DNA from: Desertivirga brevis
Lineage (GTDB): Bacteria > Bacteroidota > Bacteroidia > Sphingobacteriales > Sphingobacteriaceae
Length of the DNA: 64,000 bases
Direction: 5' to 3'
Assembly: GCF_017355835.1 (NCBI RefSeq)
Contig: NZ_JAFEWF010000013.1
Coordinates: 115,077-179,076 of the forward strand
Every line of letters starts with the position of its first letter. Positions within the stretch are counted from its first letter, which is position 1. Shown in pieces: positions 18,825-27,109 of this stretch. The notes beneath the pieces are model-generated. The model ran no database searches. It saw nothing but the letters and a program-made list of their open reading frames with translations, and was not told where the DNA came from. The position numbers and the translations under genes were made by a program.

Positions 18825-19460
18825 TTAATAAAGCTGTTTGTAGATCTCCTTCAAAGCCCTTGCAGGGTCTTCGCTTAAATTAACTGCTGCAGAAACCGCT
18901 ACACCGTAAACTCCTGCTTCGAGCAAGGAGCCTACATCAGAAATAGAAACTCCTCCAACGGCTATAAGAGGAATATCTATTCCTTCATCATTCATCACCT
19001 TTACGACTTCCTTATATCCATCTAATCCCAGGAGAGGATAATCATTGGGTTTAGTATGTGTAATCCTAAGCGGACCACAACCAATATAATCTACTACTCC
19101 CGAGGCCCAAATTCTTCTGATGTCAGCTATTGTATTGGCGGAAGCGCCTAAGGTTTTTTCTTCGCCAATTTCACGGCGTAGCGCAACAAAGTCGGCACTC
19201 ATATCCTCAATATGTACCCCTTGTAAATCTGCCGAGTGGAGAAGATGAACATGATCGGTTACAATCAACGTCGCACCCCAATCATCACAAATACCTGAAA
19301 TAATATTGATCTCGTTGAGTAACTCTTCATCGCTTTTACTTAAGCATCTGTATTGTATCCAATTTGCACCAGCTGCACAGGCAGTTTGAACCTGTGTAAC
19401 ATGGCTTTTATCATTCAGGTCCTGCGTTAAATAATGGAATCTCGATATATACTTTCTCAT
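18825..19460 (-). CDS. thiE: Thiamine phosphate synthase family protein, divergent
   Basis: This 211-residue TIM-barrel protein of the ThiE/TenI family would join HMP-pyrophosphate and HET-phosphate to make thiamine phosphate. It shows the Bacteroidota-type start FHYLTQD, the pyrophosphate/thiazole region GCGPLRITHTKPN and the phosphate-binding IAVGGVS. Two usually conserved positions differ: the Q-L-R-x-K motif reads WIQYRCLSKS, and the I-I-N-D motif reads LIVTDH, with Thr for Asn. It could be a true ThiE with shifted residues or a TenI-like paralogue. It overlaps pafA by 4 bp, so it is translationally coupled to a phosphatase. I see no TPP riboswitch. Confidence 0.75.
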   Translation of the reverse strand: MRKYISRFHYLTQDLNDKSHVTQVQTACAAGANWIQYRCLSKSDEELLNEINIISGICDDWGATLIVTDHVHLLHSADLQGVHIEDMSADFVALRREIGEEKTLGASANTIADIRRIWASGVVDYIGCGPLRITHTKPNDYPLLGLDGYKEVVKVMNDEGIDIPLIAVGGVSISDVGSLLEAGVYGVAVSAAVNLSEDPARALKEIYKQLY

Positions 19461-21127
19461 GGTAGCATTACTTCCTCAATTGAATTTCCAATATTTCCAT
19501 TAGGCTCCTGAATCCTAAGTAAGGCGGCAATAGTCGGCGCGATGTCGGTCATGAAATACTGATGGGAAGACCGCCCTTGTTTTATTCCCCAACCCATAAA
19601 TACAAGAGGGATATGGGTATCGTAAGGATTCCAGCTACCATGTGTAGTACCTGTACCACTTGTACCTGCTCCCTGATACCAACCTGGATTTAATATAAGC
19701 TGAATTTCGCCGCTCCTTTTTTCATTATAACCATTAATGATCCTGGTCTTTATCGGCTCGGGCACAGCAGCATTACCAATATTTTTGAGATCAACTACAT
19801 AGGAGATTCCATCCTGGTTCTTGTAGTACCTGATAAGGTCCTTCTTAATATCATCGATATTAAGGTTATTCTTGTCGATCACATCATAATTAAGATTGAT
19901 CTGATAGTTGAAAATGCTCCTAACAATTTTACCTGCTTTGTACTTTTTCTCAAGAATAGTATTGATCTCGTTAATATCCGTTTTCACACCACTCATCCCT
20001 GGCCAAAAACCAGCAGGAACCTTGTTATCACGAAGGAACATTGGATTATGAGCCACGCCATGGTCTGCAGACAAGAAGAGGGTATACTGCCCTTTACCTA
20101 CCGCTTGATCAAGGTAAGTTAAGAATGCTGCAATATCTTGATCAAGACGCAGGTATGCATCTTCTATTTCGACTGAATTTGGTCCGAACTGGTGACCTAG
20201 ATAGTCAGTAGACGAAATACTCACTGCAAGGAAATCTGTTGCCGAACCCTTTCCCATTCCCTCATTTTGAACAATTGCCTTCGCAAAATCCAGGGTAAGG
20301 GTATTAGCAAAAGGAGTGCTTCTTATCGCCGAGTAATCTGCAGTCTTGTTTGCAGCAATGTCATGAGGAAATACAGGAGCTTGCTCCTTCTTATATTTAC
20401 CTTCATAAGCAGGAGAGTTATCAGGAGAACTTTGTGTGTAAGACTCGACCGGATAAAGCGTATTCCAGCTTTGTGTAAGATACTTATCGATCGTGCGCTG
20501 ACTATTATAACTCTTAACCCAGGAAGGTAGATCATTCATGTAATAGGTACTGGAAATCCAATTTCCAGTAAGGTCATCAAACCAATAAGCTGCATTTGCC
20601 GTGTGACCAGCAGGCAAAATCCCACCACGGTCTTTCAATGCCACACCTATCACCTTCGACCGGAAATTAGTTGCTAGCTTTAATTCATCTGTAACAGTCG
20701 TAACTAACAGATTTCTTGGTGACATTTCCCCTGCTCTTGAACTGGTTCCTACAGATTTTACAGAAGAATCCTCCGTGCAGTAGGTTTGTTTCCCAGTCAC
20801 CTGATTAAACCAATCATTTCCAGCAATACCATGAATAGACGGAACTGAACCCGTATAAATAGTCGAATGGCCGATCGCTGTAACAGAAGGGACATAGGGG
20901 ATATAAGTATTCTCGCAGGAGAAACCCTCTCGGAGTAGACGTTTAAAACCATTATTGTTATACCTCTCGTAATAGCGATAGAGGAAATCCCAGCGCATTT
21001 GGTCTACAACCAAACCAACAACAAGCTTAGGCCGAGGAACAGTTGCAGACTCCTTTGACCGCTGCGCCCGGACATTAACAGTGAGAACACTTACAAAAAG
21101 TAAAAGCAGAAGATTTTTGAATTTCAT
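19457..21127 (-). CDS. pafA: PafA-type alkaline phosphatase, exported
   Basis: This 556-residue periplasmic phosphatase of the alkaline phosphatase superfamily, PafA class, has a signal peptide (about 1-21). The active-site set of the Elizabethkingia PafA enzyme appears with a +4 offset: metal ligand D42 (VVDQMRWD), nucleophile T83 (PSVTAIGHS), N104 (IAGNDW), and the K/R pair in ALKDRGG. Later ligands are in SADHGVAHNP and near GTTHGSWNPYD. It is a phosphate-insensitive phosphomonoesterase in characterised relatives. It forms a two-gene unit with the thiE-like gene (4-bp overlap). Confidence 0.92.
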   Translation of the reverse strand: MKFKNLLLLLFVSVLTVNVRAQRSKESATVPRPKLVVGLVVDQMRWDFLYRYYERYNNNGFKRLLREGFSCENTYIPYVPSVTAIGHSTIYTGSVPSIHGIAGNDWFNQVTGKQTYCTEDSSVKSVGTSSRAGEMSPRNLLVTTVTDELKLATNFRSKVIGVALKDRGGILPAGHTANAAYWFDDLTGNWISSTYYMNDLPSWVKSYNSQRTIDKYLTQSWNTLYPVESYTQSSPDNSPAYEGKYKKEQAPVFPHDIAANKTADYSAIRSTPFANTLTLDFAKAIVQNEGMGKGSATDFLAVSISSTDYLGHQFGPNSVEIEDAYLRLDQDIAAFLTYLDQAVGKGQYTLFLSADHGVAHNPMFLRDNKVPAGFWPGMSGVKTDINEINTILEKKYKAGKIVRSIFNYQINLNYDVIDKNNLNIDDIKKDLIRYYKNQDGISYVVDLKNIGNAAVPEPIKTRIINGYNEKRSGEIQLILNPGWYQGAGTSGTGTTHGSWNPYDTHIPLVFMGWGIKQGRSSHQYFMTDIAPTIAALLRIQEPNGNIGNSIEEVMLP

Positions 21128-21270
21128 TTCTTAAGAATAATAAGCAAAAGTGTGTATTCAAGATTAAATGAACGTTAAGACACCGCTGAAATAAAGGTGT
21201 GTCTCAACATATCTTACAAATAATAGATGTTTTGTGTATGCTTCGATGAGCAATAAAAAACAATGCCTAT

Positions 21271-21301
21271 AAAAAAAGGCGAGCCATATGGTTCGCCTTT
21301 T
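21271..21301 (-). terminator. Intrinsic terminator of rimP-nusA-infB
   Basis: A 12-bp stem (21274-21285 with 21290-21301, one G-T pair) around ATAT is followed on the minus strand by seven T residues. It starts 22 bp beyond the infB stop. Confidence 0.9.
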
Positions 21302-21322
21302 AAATATTTCTGGTTGATTATA

Positions 21323-24300
21323 TTATAATTTACGCTTCACCTCTACATTTTCGTAGGCTTCTACAATATCTCCAACTCTGATATCATTAAAGTTGTTGAT
21401 ATTCAAACCACATTCGTAGCCTGTTGCAACTTCTTTAACATCATCTTTGAAGCGTTTAAGGGAAGCAAGCTCGCCTGTGTAAACAACAACTCCATCTCTC
21501 ACGATACGGATCTTACTGTTACGGTTAATCTTGCCGTCAAGTACCATACATCCTGCAATAGTTCCCACTTTACTGATCTTGAAGGTTTCACGGATCTCAA
21601 CGTTAGCGATGATCTTCTCTTCAAATTCAGGAGCAAGCATACCTTCCATTGCAGCTTTTACTTCATTGATAGCATCGTAGATGATCGAGTACAAGCGGAT
21701 GTCGATTTCCTCTTGCTCGGCAAGCTTACGGGCACCTCCTGAAGGACGAACCTGGAATCCTATGATGATCGCATCTGAAGCACTTGCTAACAGTACGTCG
21801 GATTCAGAAATCTGACCTACCGATTTGTGGATGATATTAACCTGAATCTCTTCAGTTGACAGCTTTAATAATGAGTCAGAAAGAGCCTCGATAGAACCGT
21901 CCACGTCACCTTTAACGATGATGTTAAGCTCCTTGAAGTTACCGATAGCTAAACGACGGCCGATCTCATCAAGCGTGATATGTTTCTGAGTACGCAGACC
22001 TTGTTCGCGTTGTAATTGCAGACGCTTGTTGGCAATCTCACGTGCTTCTGGTTCGCTTTCCATTGCATTGAACTTATCTCCTGCTGTAGGTGCTCCAGAC
22101 ATACCAAGAACCTGAACTGGCGTAGAAGGACCTGCCTTGTCTACCTTCTGCCCGCGTTCGTTAGTAAGAGCCTTAACACGACCGCTATAACTTCCTGCAA
22201 GAATAGGATCTCCTACCCTGAGCGTTCCAGCCTGAATTAATACCGTTGTCACGATACCACGTCCTTTATCTAATGCAGCTTCCAAAACTGTACCTACAGC
22301 GCGCTTATTTGCATTAGCTTTCAGGTCTAATAACTCTGCTTCAAGTAATACTTTCTCTAACAGTAAGTCTACATTCAAACCTGTCTTAGCTGAAATTTCC
22401 TGAGACTGATACTTACCACCCCAATCTTCAACAAGGATATTCATACCAGCTAATTGCTCACGGATCTTATCTGTGTTAGCGCCTGGCTTATCAATTTTAG
22501 TAAATGCAAATACTAAAGGTACACCTGCAGCTTGAGCATGGTTGATAGCCTCACGAGTTTGAGGCATCACGCTATCGTCTGCAGCGATAACAATAATTGC
22601 AATATCAGTTACTTTAGCTCCACGGGCACGCATCGCCGTAAACGCCTCGTGACCCGGAGTATCAAGGAAAGTAATTCTCTTACCATTCTCCAACTTCACC
22701 TCGTAAGCTCCAATGTGCTGAGTAATACCACCAGCTTCACCTGCTATAACGTTAGTCTTACGAACAAAGTCAAGTAATGAAGTTTTACCGTGGTCAACGT
22801 GACCCATTACAGTCACAATCGGCGCACGAGGTAATAAGTCTTCCTCGTTATCTTCTTCCTCAAGGATAGTTTCCTCATCCTCAGGTTTAACAAAGTCTAC
22901 AGCATAACCAAATTCGTCTGCTACGATTGTTAAGGTTTCAGCATCCAAACGCTGGTTGATAGATACGAACATTCCGAGGCTCATACAGGTTGAAATAACC
23001 TGGGTAACCGGAACATCCATCATACTGGCAAGCTCGTTCGCCGTAACAAACTCTGTTACTTTCAGAACTTTTGCCTGCATTTCTTGCTCTAATGCTGCCT
23101 CTTCTGCTGATTGAGCTATATCGTCACGTTTTTGGCGGCGAAGTTTTGCTCTTTGGGCAAATTTACCAGATTTACCAGCTCCACTTAAACGAGCAAGTGT
23201 TGCTTTAATCTGATCTTGTATTTCCTTATCTGAAGGCTCTTCTTTTTGAAGAGATGCTGGTCTGTTTTTAAAATCAGGCCTACCTGGATGATTTCCTCTT
23301 GGTGGCTGGTTCTGAGCACCGCCTCCAACGAAGTTAGGACGGTTCTGACCTGCTCCCTGCGGAGGACGGTTCTGACCTCCCTGGGTATTTCCTTGTCCCT
23401 GACCTTGCTGACCTTGACCTTGCTGCTGTTGCCCTGCAGGTCTCACTCCTTCGTTGCTGTCTTTACGCTTGCGCTTACGCTTGTGATCCTGTCCAGCTAC
23501 ATTTGAAGATGATGCTACAGGCTGATCTTTCTTGCGAGGAAACTGACTTGACAAGTCAATTTTACCAATCACATTCGGACCAGTAAGGCGCTGCGCTTTA
23601 GCTCTGATAACTTCATCGTCTGAAGATTCATCCGGCGTAGCAGCAGGTGCCACTGGGGCCTCTGCTTTCACCTCAGCAACTGGCTCTTCTACAACAGGTG
23701 CAGGAGCTGGCTCAGGCTTAACTGGTTCTGGCTTCACTTCAGGCTTTGGAGCTTCAACTACTGGCTCAGCTTTAGGAGGTTCGGGAACCTCAACAGGTTT
23801 TTCAACAACTTCAGGAGCTTTCTCCGGAGTTGGTTCTACTGGAGGTTCCACTTTTATTTCTGGTTCTTTTACAGGCTCAGGAGCAACTGCCTCAATCTTC
23901 GGCTGTTCAACAGCAGGGGGCTGAGGTGACTCTACATTAGGAGCATCTGCTTTAGGCGCTTCTACCTTAGGAGTTTCCACCTTAGGCGCTTCAACTTTAG
24001 GTGCTTCCGCTTCTTTCGGAGCCTCATTGCGACCTCTCCTGTTAAGAGAATCAAGATCTATTTTTCCAACTACTTTAACTCCAGGAACACTTGGTTCCTC
24101 CTGAACGGGCTGCTTCGGAGCCTCAGGTTCTTCCTCTTGTACAACAGCCTTTGGCTTTTCAACAGGAGGAGCGCTAAAAGTACTTGCGTTCTTTATTAAA
24201 ATCTCTTTTTGTTCAAAATCAGAGCGACGAGGTTCTTGCCTTTCAGGTGCAGGAGCTGGGGCAGGTGCATCATCACGACGTATTTTTCCAATTACAATTT

Positions 24301-24496
24301 GCCGTGCTTCCTCACGGACTATCTTATCCCCCTGATACTCTTTTAAAAGAGCATTATACATTTCTTCGGTAAGCTTCGTAGTAGGTTTAGCTTCAACTTT
24401 GAAGCCTTTCTTGTTTAATGATTCTACCGCGGTGCCAATACCGATATTCAGCTCTTTTGCAGCTTTTAGTAAATTTATATTTTTACCTTCTGACAT
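21323..24496 (-). CDS. infB: Translation initiation factor IF-2
   Basis: This 1057-residue IF-2 delivers initiator tRNA to the 30S subunit. The N-terminal IF2_N subdomain (about 1-60) is followed by a Pro/Glu/Lys/Ala-rich linker (about 75-300) built from short PKVEAPK-type repeats and a Gln/Gly-rich stretch near 345-400. A second IF2_N (about 480-535) precedes the GTPase domain starting near 560 ([17 protein letters not shown], then DTPGHEAFT and FTKIDKPG). Domains II, III and IV complete the C-terminus. The long linker explains the large size relative to E. coli (890). It is the last gene of rimP-nusA-infB, 90 bp after nusA. Confidence 0.97.
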   Translation of the reverse strand: MSEGKNINLLKAAKELNIGIGTAVESLNKKGFKVEAKPTTKLTEEMYNALLKEYQGDKIVREEARQIVIGKIRRDDAPAPAPAPERQEPRRSDFEQKEILIKNASTFSAPPVEKPKAVVQEEEPEAPKQPVQEEPSVPGVKVVGKIDLDSLNRRGRNEAPKEAEAPKVEAPKVETPKVEAPKADAPNVESPQPPAVEQPKIEAVAPEPVKEPEIKVEPPVEPTPEKAPEVVEKPVEVPEPPKAEPVVEAPKPEVKPEPVKPEPAPAPVVEEPVAEVKAEAPVAPAATPDESSDDEVIRAKAQRLTGPNVIGKIDLSSQFPRKKDQPVASSSNVAGQDHKRKRKRKDSNEGVRPAGQQQQGQGQQGQGQGNTQGGQNRPPQGAGQNRPNFVGGGAQNQPPRGNHPGRPDFKNRPASLQKEEPSDKEIQDQIKATLARLSGAGKSGKFAQRAKLRRQKRDDIAQSAEEAALEQEMQAKVLKVTEFVTANELASMMDVPVTQVISTCMSLGMFVSINQRLDAETLTIVADEFGYAVDFVKPEDEETILEEEDNEEDLLPRAPIVTVMGHVDHGKTSLLDFVRKTNVIAGEAGGITQHIGAYEVKLENGKRITFLDTPGHEAFTAMRARGAKVTDIAIIVIAADDSVMPQTREAINHAQAAGVPLVFAFTKIDKPGANTDKIREQLAGMNILVEDWGGKYQSQEISAKTGLNVDLLLEKVLLEAELLDLKANANKRAVGTVLEAALDKGRGIVTTVLIQAGTLRVGDPILAGSYSGRVKALTNERGQKVDKAGPSTPVQVLGMSGAPTAGDKFNAMESEPEAREIANKRLQLQREQGLRTQKHITLDEIGRRLAIGNFKELNIIVKGDVDGSIEALSDSLLKLSTEEIQVNIIHKSVGQISESDVLLASASDAIIIGFQVRPSGGARKLAEQEEIDIRLYSIIYDAINEVKAAMEGMLAPEFEEKIIANVEIRETFKISKVGTIAGCMVLDGKINRNSKIRIVRDGVVVYTGELASLKRFKDDVKEVATGYECGLNINNFNDIRVGDIVEAYENVEVKRKL

Positions 24497-24586
24497 TTAA
24501 AATTTATTACCTCTCGCTAATATTTAAACAAAAGTACGTTTTTTATATCGTTTATTAATAGCGAAACCTGAACAGTCTTTAATTAC

Positions 24587-25822
24587 TTATTCAAATTCTG
24601 CTCTTAATATATCCATAACCTCTCTAACCGTGCTCTCTTCTAAATCTGTACGTCTAACAAGCTCATCAGTAGAAAGTTCCAGTACTGATTTTGCTGTGTC
24701 TAAACCTATACGTTTAAACTCATCAATAATCCAGCCATCAATTTCATCTGAGAATTCTTCAAGATCCACATCCTCATCATCCTCCTCAGTTTCACGATAC
24801 ACATCTATTTCATAACCAGTTAGTTTACCAGCTAATTTAATATTGTGACCGCCTCTACCAATTGCTAATGATACCTGATCTGGTTTTAGATAAACAGCAG
24901 CACGTTTTTCAACATCATCCAGCTTTATTGTAGTGATTTTAGCCGGACTTAATGCACGTTGTATATATAGAGAACTATTATTTGTATAGTTTATTACGTC
25001 GATATTCTCATTCTTTAATTCACGTACTATTCCATGAATACGAGAACCTTTCATACCAACACAAGCTCCAACAGGATCTATACGATCGTCGTATGATTCT
25101 ACAGCTACTTTAGCACGTTCTCCCGGTTCACGAACAATTTTCTTGATGGTGATCAAACCGTCAAAAATCTCAGGAACCTCAAGTTCGAACAGGCGTTGCA
25201 GGAATTCAGGAGCTGTACGTGAAATGATGATCTTAGGATTAGCGTTCATCATATCCACTTTCAATACTACTGCTCTTACAGAATCACCTTTCTTAAAATA
25301 ATCCGCCGGAATTTGTTCTGTTTTAGGTAAGATCAACTCGTTACCTTCGTCGTCTAAAACAAGTGTTTCTTTTTTCCACACCTGATAAACCTCACCAGTA
25401 ACAATTTCACCAACCCTGTCTTTATATTTTTTAAAGATCTCATCCTTCTCGAGTTCCAAAATCTTAGAAACCAAAGTTTGGCGTGCAGCGAGAATAGCAC
25501 GTCGGCCAAAACTTTCTAAGGTAATTTGCTCGATAAAATCGTCTCCAACTTCTAAATCAGGATCAATTTGACGCGCTTCAGCAAGTTCGATTTCCAAATC
25601 ATCATCCTCCGAGAATCCGTCCTCCATAACCCTTCTGGTTCTCCAGATCTCTAAGTCACCATTATCAGGGTTAACAATAACGTCACAATTTTCATCAGTA
25701 CCGTATTTTTTACGAATCATACTGCGAAACACCTCTTCCAACACACTAATTACCGTAGGACGGTCGATGTTTTTAAAATCTTTGAATTCCTGAAAGGAAT
25801 CAATCAAATTAATACTGCTCAT
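24587..25822 (-). CDS. nusA: Transcription termination/antitermination factor NusA
   Basis: This 411-residue NusA has an N-terminal RNA-polymerase-binding domain (about 1-125), an S1 domain (about 130-200), two KH domains (about 205-345, with GACVGMKGSRI and SLAIGRGGHNIKLA) and a single short helix-hairpin-helix-like C-terminal region (about 360-411). It lacks the two acidic repeats of E. coli NusA, which is common outside Proteobacteria. It overlaps nothing but starts one base after the rimP stop, so coupling is likely. It modulates pausing, termination and ribosomal RNA antitermination. Confidence 0.97.
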   Translation of the reverse strand: MSSINLIDSFQEFKDFKNIDRPTVISVLEEVFRSMIRKKYGTDENCDVIVNPDNGDLEIWRTRRVMEDGFSEDDDLEIELAEARQIDPDLEVGDDFIEQITLESFGRRAILAARQTLVSKILELEKDEIFKKYKDRVGEIVTGEVYQVWKKETLVLDDEGNELILPKTEQIPADYFKKGDSVRAVVLKVDMMNANPKIIISRTAPEFLQRLFELEVPEIFDGLITIKKIVREPGERAKVAVESYDDRIDPVGACVGMKGSRIHGIVRELKNENIDVINYTNNSSLYIQRALSPAKITTIKLDDVEKRAAVYLKPDQVSLAIGRGGHNIKLAGKLTGYEIDVYRETEEDDEDVDLEEFSDEIDGWIIDEFKRIGLDTAKSVLELSTDELVRRTDLEESTVREVMDILRAEFE

Positions 25823-25823
25823 T

Positions 25824-26300
25824 TTATTTAAATGAAATTAACACCTTTGTTTCTGCTATCTGATCAAAAGAAATAAAGCTTTCTACCAGCTCAGCTTTCT
25901 TACCTTTTTCTTTAATTTTCTCTTCAATTGTTATACCTTCATCACTTACGCTTAGCAATTTCCCTTCGCGTTTTACACCTTCTGAAAGTTTAATCTGTAA
26001 ATTTCTGCCAACATTTTTATCATACTGCCTTTTCAACTTCAAAGGAGTATCAATACCTGGCGAAGAAACCTCAAGATTATAGGCATGTTCGATGGTATTT
26101 TCTTCTTCGAGATGAAAACCAACGTGTCTGCTTATTGCAACACAATCAGAAATATCCAGTCCGTTATCTCCATCAACCAGAATAATTAACGTCCCGGTTC
26201 CATGCATCTTTACATCTACCAGAAAAAGATCCGGCCTGTCGGCTATCTTTTGTTCAACTAATTCACTTATCTTTTGCTCAATAGTCATAATCTGTTGCAA
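25824..26300 (-). CDS. rimP: Ribosome maturation factor RimP
   Basis: This protein of 154-158 residues has the RimP N-terminal alpha/beta domain (ILVDGDNGLDISDCVAISR, LEVSSPGIDTPL) and a C-terminal SH3-like barrel (about 88-155). It assists 30S subunit assembly. Start is either ATG 26300 or ATG 26288 (MTIEQKISEL); the second gives the more usual N-terminus. First gene of rimP-nusA-infB, with a hairpin immediately upstream. Confidence 0.95.
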   Translation of the reverse strand: MQQIMTIEQKISELVEQKIADRPDLFLVDVKMHGTGTLIILVDGDNGLDISDCVAISRHVGFHLEEENTIEHAYNLEVSSPGIDTPLKLKRQYDKNVGRNLQIKLSEGVKREGKLLSVSDEGITIEEKIKEKGKKAELVESFISFDQIAETKVLISFK

Positions 26301-26303
26301 AAT

Positions 26304-26332
26304 AAAAGAGGGGACAAATTGCCCCCTCTTTT
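26304..26332 (-). promoter_or_regulatory. Terminator-like hairpin at the 5' end of the rimP-nusA-infB mRNA
   Basis: Read on the minus strand, AAAAGAGGGGG pairs with CCCCTCTTTT (one bulged G) around an 8-nt loop and is followed by ATTTTG. It lies 12 bases after the predicted -7 box and directly before rimP, so it would form at the very start of the transcript. It could be an attenuator, a 5' stabilising hairpin, or the end of a separate short RNA. Confidence 0.6.
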
Positions 26333-26343
26333 CAGAATAAATG

Positions 26344-26351
26344 CAAAGATA
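26344..26351 (-). promoter_or_regulatory. -7 promoter box of rimP-nusA-infB
   Basis: The minus strand reads TATCTTTG, a full match to TAnnTTTG. The predicted start at about 26338 places the following hairpin at the 5' end of the mRNA. No clear -33 element is visible. Confidence 0.5.
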
Positions 26352-26435
26352 AATATTTTTTGGAAAGATGGAAATAGTATATTGCTGTTATTTAGAAATG
26401 ACTTCTGAATTTACCTAAACGCCCAGAGCTTGCTC

Positions 26436-26479
26436 CAGTCTATACTCAGTCTATAGTGAGTCCATAATGAGTCTATACA
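26436..26479. repeat. Four tandem 11-bp direct repeats
   Basis: Units start at 26436, 26447, 26458 and 26469 and share a (C/G)AGTC(T/C)ATA core: CAGTCTATA twice, then GAGTCCATA and GAGTCTATA. The period of exactly 11 bp puts each copy on nearly the same helical face. They lie in the 430-bp gap between rimP and the divergent holin-family gene, about 85 bp upstream of the rimP promoter box. Confidence 0.7.
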
Positions 26480-26656
26480 ATAATAGAAATCTATGGACTT
26501 GTTATTGAATTACTATTAGGTCATTTTGCTCTGGGGAAAGGCCTGATATAGGATGTGGTAGCTAAATCTAACACAAGATGTTCAATCTAATAGGTTCCTA
26601 CTACTACTCAATGACAATCGATGGGTCCTTTCCATGGTAAACCTTTCAATTTCCGA

Positions 26657-26706
26657 CGATACAATTTAAGTTCTTCGGTAAGTATTTTAGAACTAATATT
26701 GTATCG
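26657..26706. repeat. 50-bp imperfect palindrome upstream of the holin-family gene
   Basis: CGATACAAT (26657-26665) pairs with ATTGTATCG (26698-26706). Further in, AGTTCT (26669-26674) pairs with AGAACT (26689-26694), separated from the outer arm by two 1x1 mismatches, with a 14-nt loop. It ends 24 bp before the ATG at 26731, so it may be an operator or a leader hairpin. No T-tract follows, which argues against a terminator. Confidence 0.6.
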
Positions 26707-26730
26707 AATTGTAGTTCTTATTTTTACCAA

Positions 26731-27063
26731 ATGAAGTTTATAATTGAAATATTACTTATTGGCGTTGCTGTATCAATCGCAGCATTTTTTATTCCGGGAG
26801 TGCAGGTAAATGGATTCGGTTCGGCGATCATCGCAGGAATATTAATAGGGTTAGCTAATGCGACCATTGGCACAATACTTCGACTTCTGACATTCCCAAT
26901 CAACCTGATGACACTGGGATTAATGTCGTTTATCATCACTGTGTTGATGGTATTACTGGTAGATCACTATATGGCAGGCTTTAATACATCAGGCTTTATT
27001 GCCGCTCTTATCTTTGCAGTAGTGCTATCTGTCGTTAAAATGATTATTGGCATTTTTAAATAG
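26731..27063 (+). CDS. Phage holin family (PF04020-type) small membrane protein
   Basis: This 110-residue protein has four hydrophobic helices (about 1-22, 28-50, 56-78 and 86-108) with the pattern of the Phage_holin_4_2 / YvlD family. Members are widespread chromosomal inner-membrane proteins of uncertain function; nothing here suggests a prophage or a lysis role. It is preceded by a long palindrome and followed by a strong terminator. Confidence 0.85.
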   Translation: MKFIIEILLIGVAVSIAAFFIPGVQVNGFGSAIIAGILIGLANATIGTILRLLTFPINLMTLGLMSFIITVLMVLLVDHYMAGFNTSGFIAALIFAVVLSVVKMIIGIFK

Positions 27064-27069
27064 CCCTTT

Positions 27070-27109
27070 AGCTCTTGCTGCTATTTTACAGCACCAGCAA
27101 GAGCTTTTT
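27070..27109 (+). terminator. Intrinsic terminator overlapping the end of the opposite gene
   Basis: AGCTCTTGCTG (27070-27080) pairs perfectly with CAGCAAGAGCT (27095-27105) and is followed by TTTTG. The right arm lies inside the last codons of the M1 peptidase gene on the other strand, so coding sequence and terminator are shared. Confidence 0.85.

Larger units (their letters stand above)
26352..26730. other. Intergenic region between divergent rimP and holin-family genes
   Basis: No gene is visible in this 380-bp stretch. It holds the 11-bp tandem repeats and the 50-bp palindrome listed separately; the remainder (about 26480-26650) is A/T-rich without further recognisable structure. Confidence 0.6.

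Noticed and set aside
23600..24050. Internal repeats that look like a tandem array
   Set aside because: They encode the Pro/Glu/Lys-rich linker of IF-2 and are ordinary low-complexity coding sequence.
22016..24372. Several plus-strand open frames opposite infB
   Set aside because: They are shadows of infB; the larger ones mirror its repetitive linker and have no start context or homology.
26731..27063. Holin-family gene as a sign of prophage
   Set aside because: PF04020-type proteins are common chromosomal genes and no phage gene, integrase or att site is nearby.
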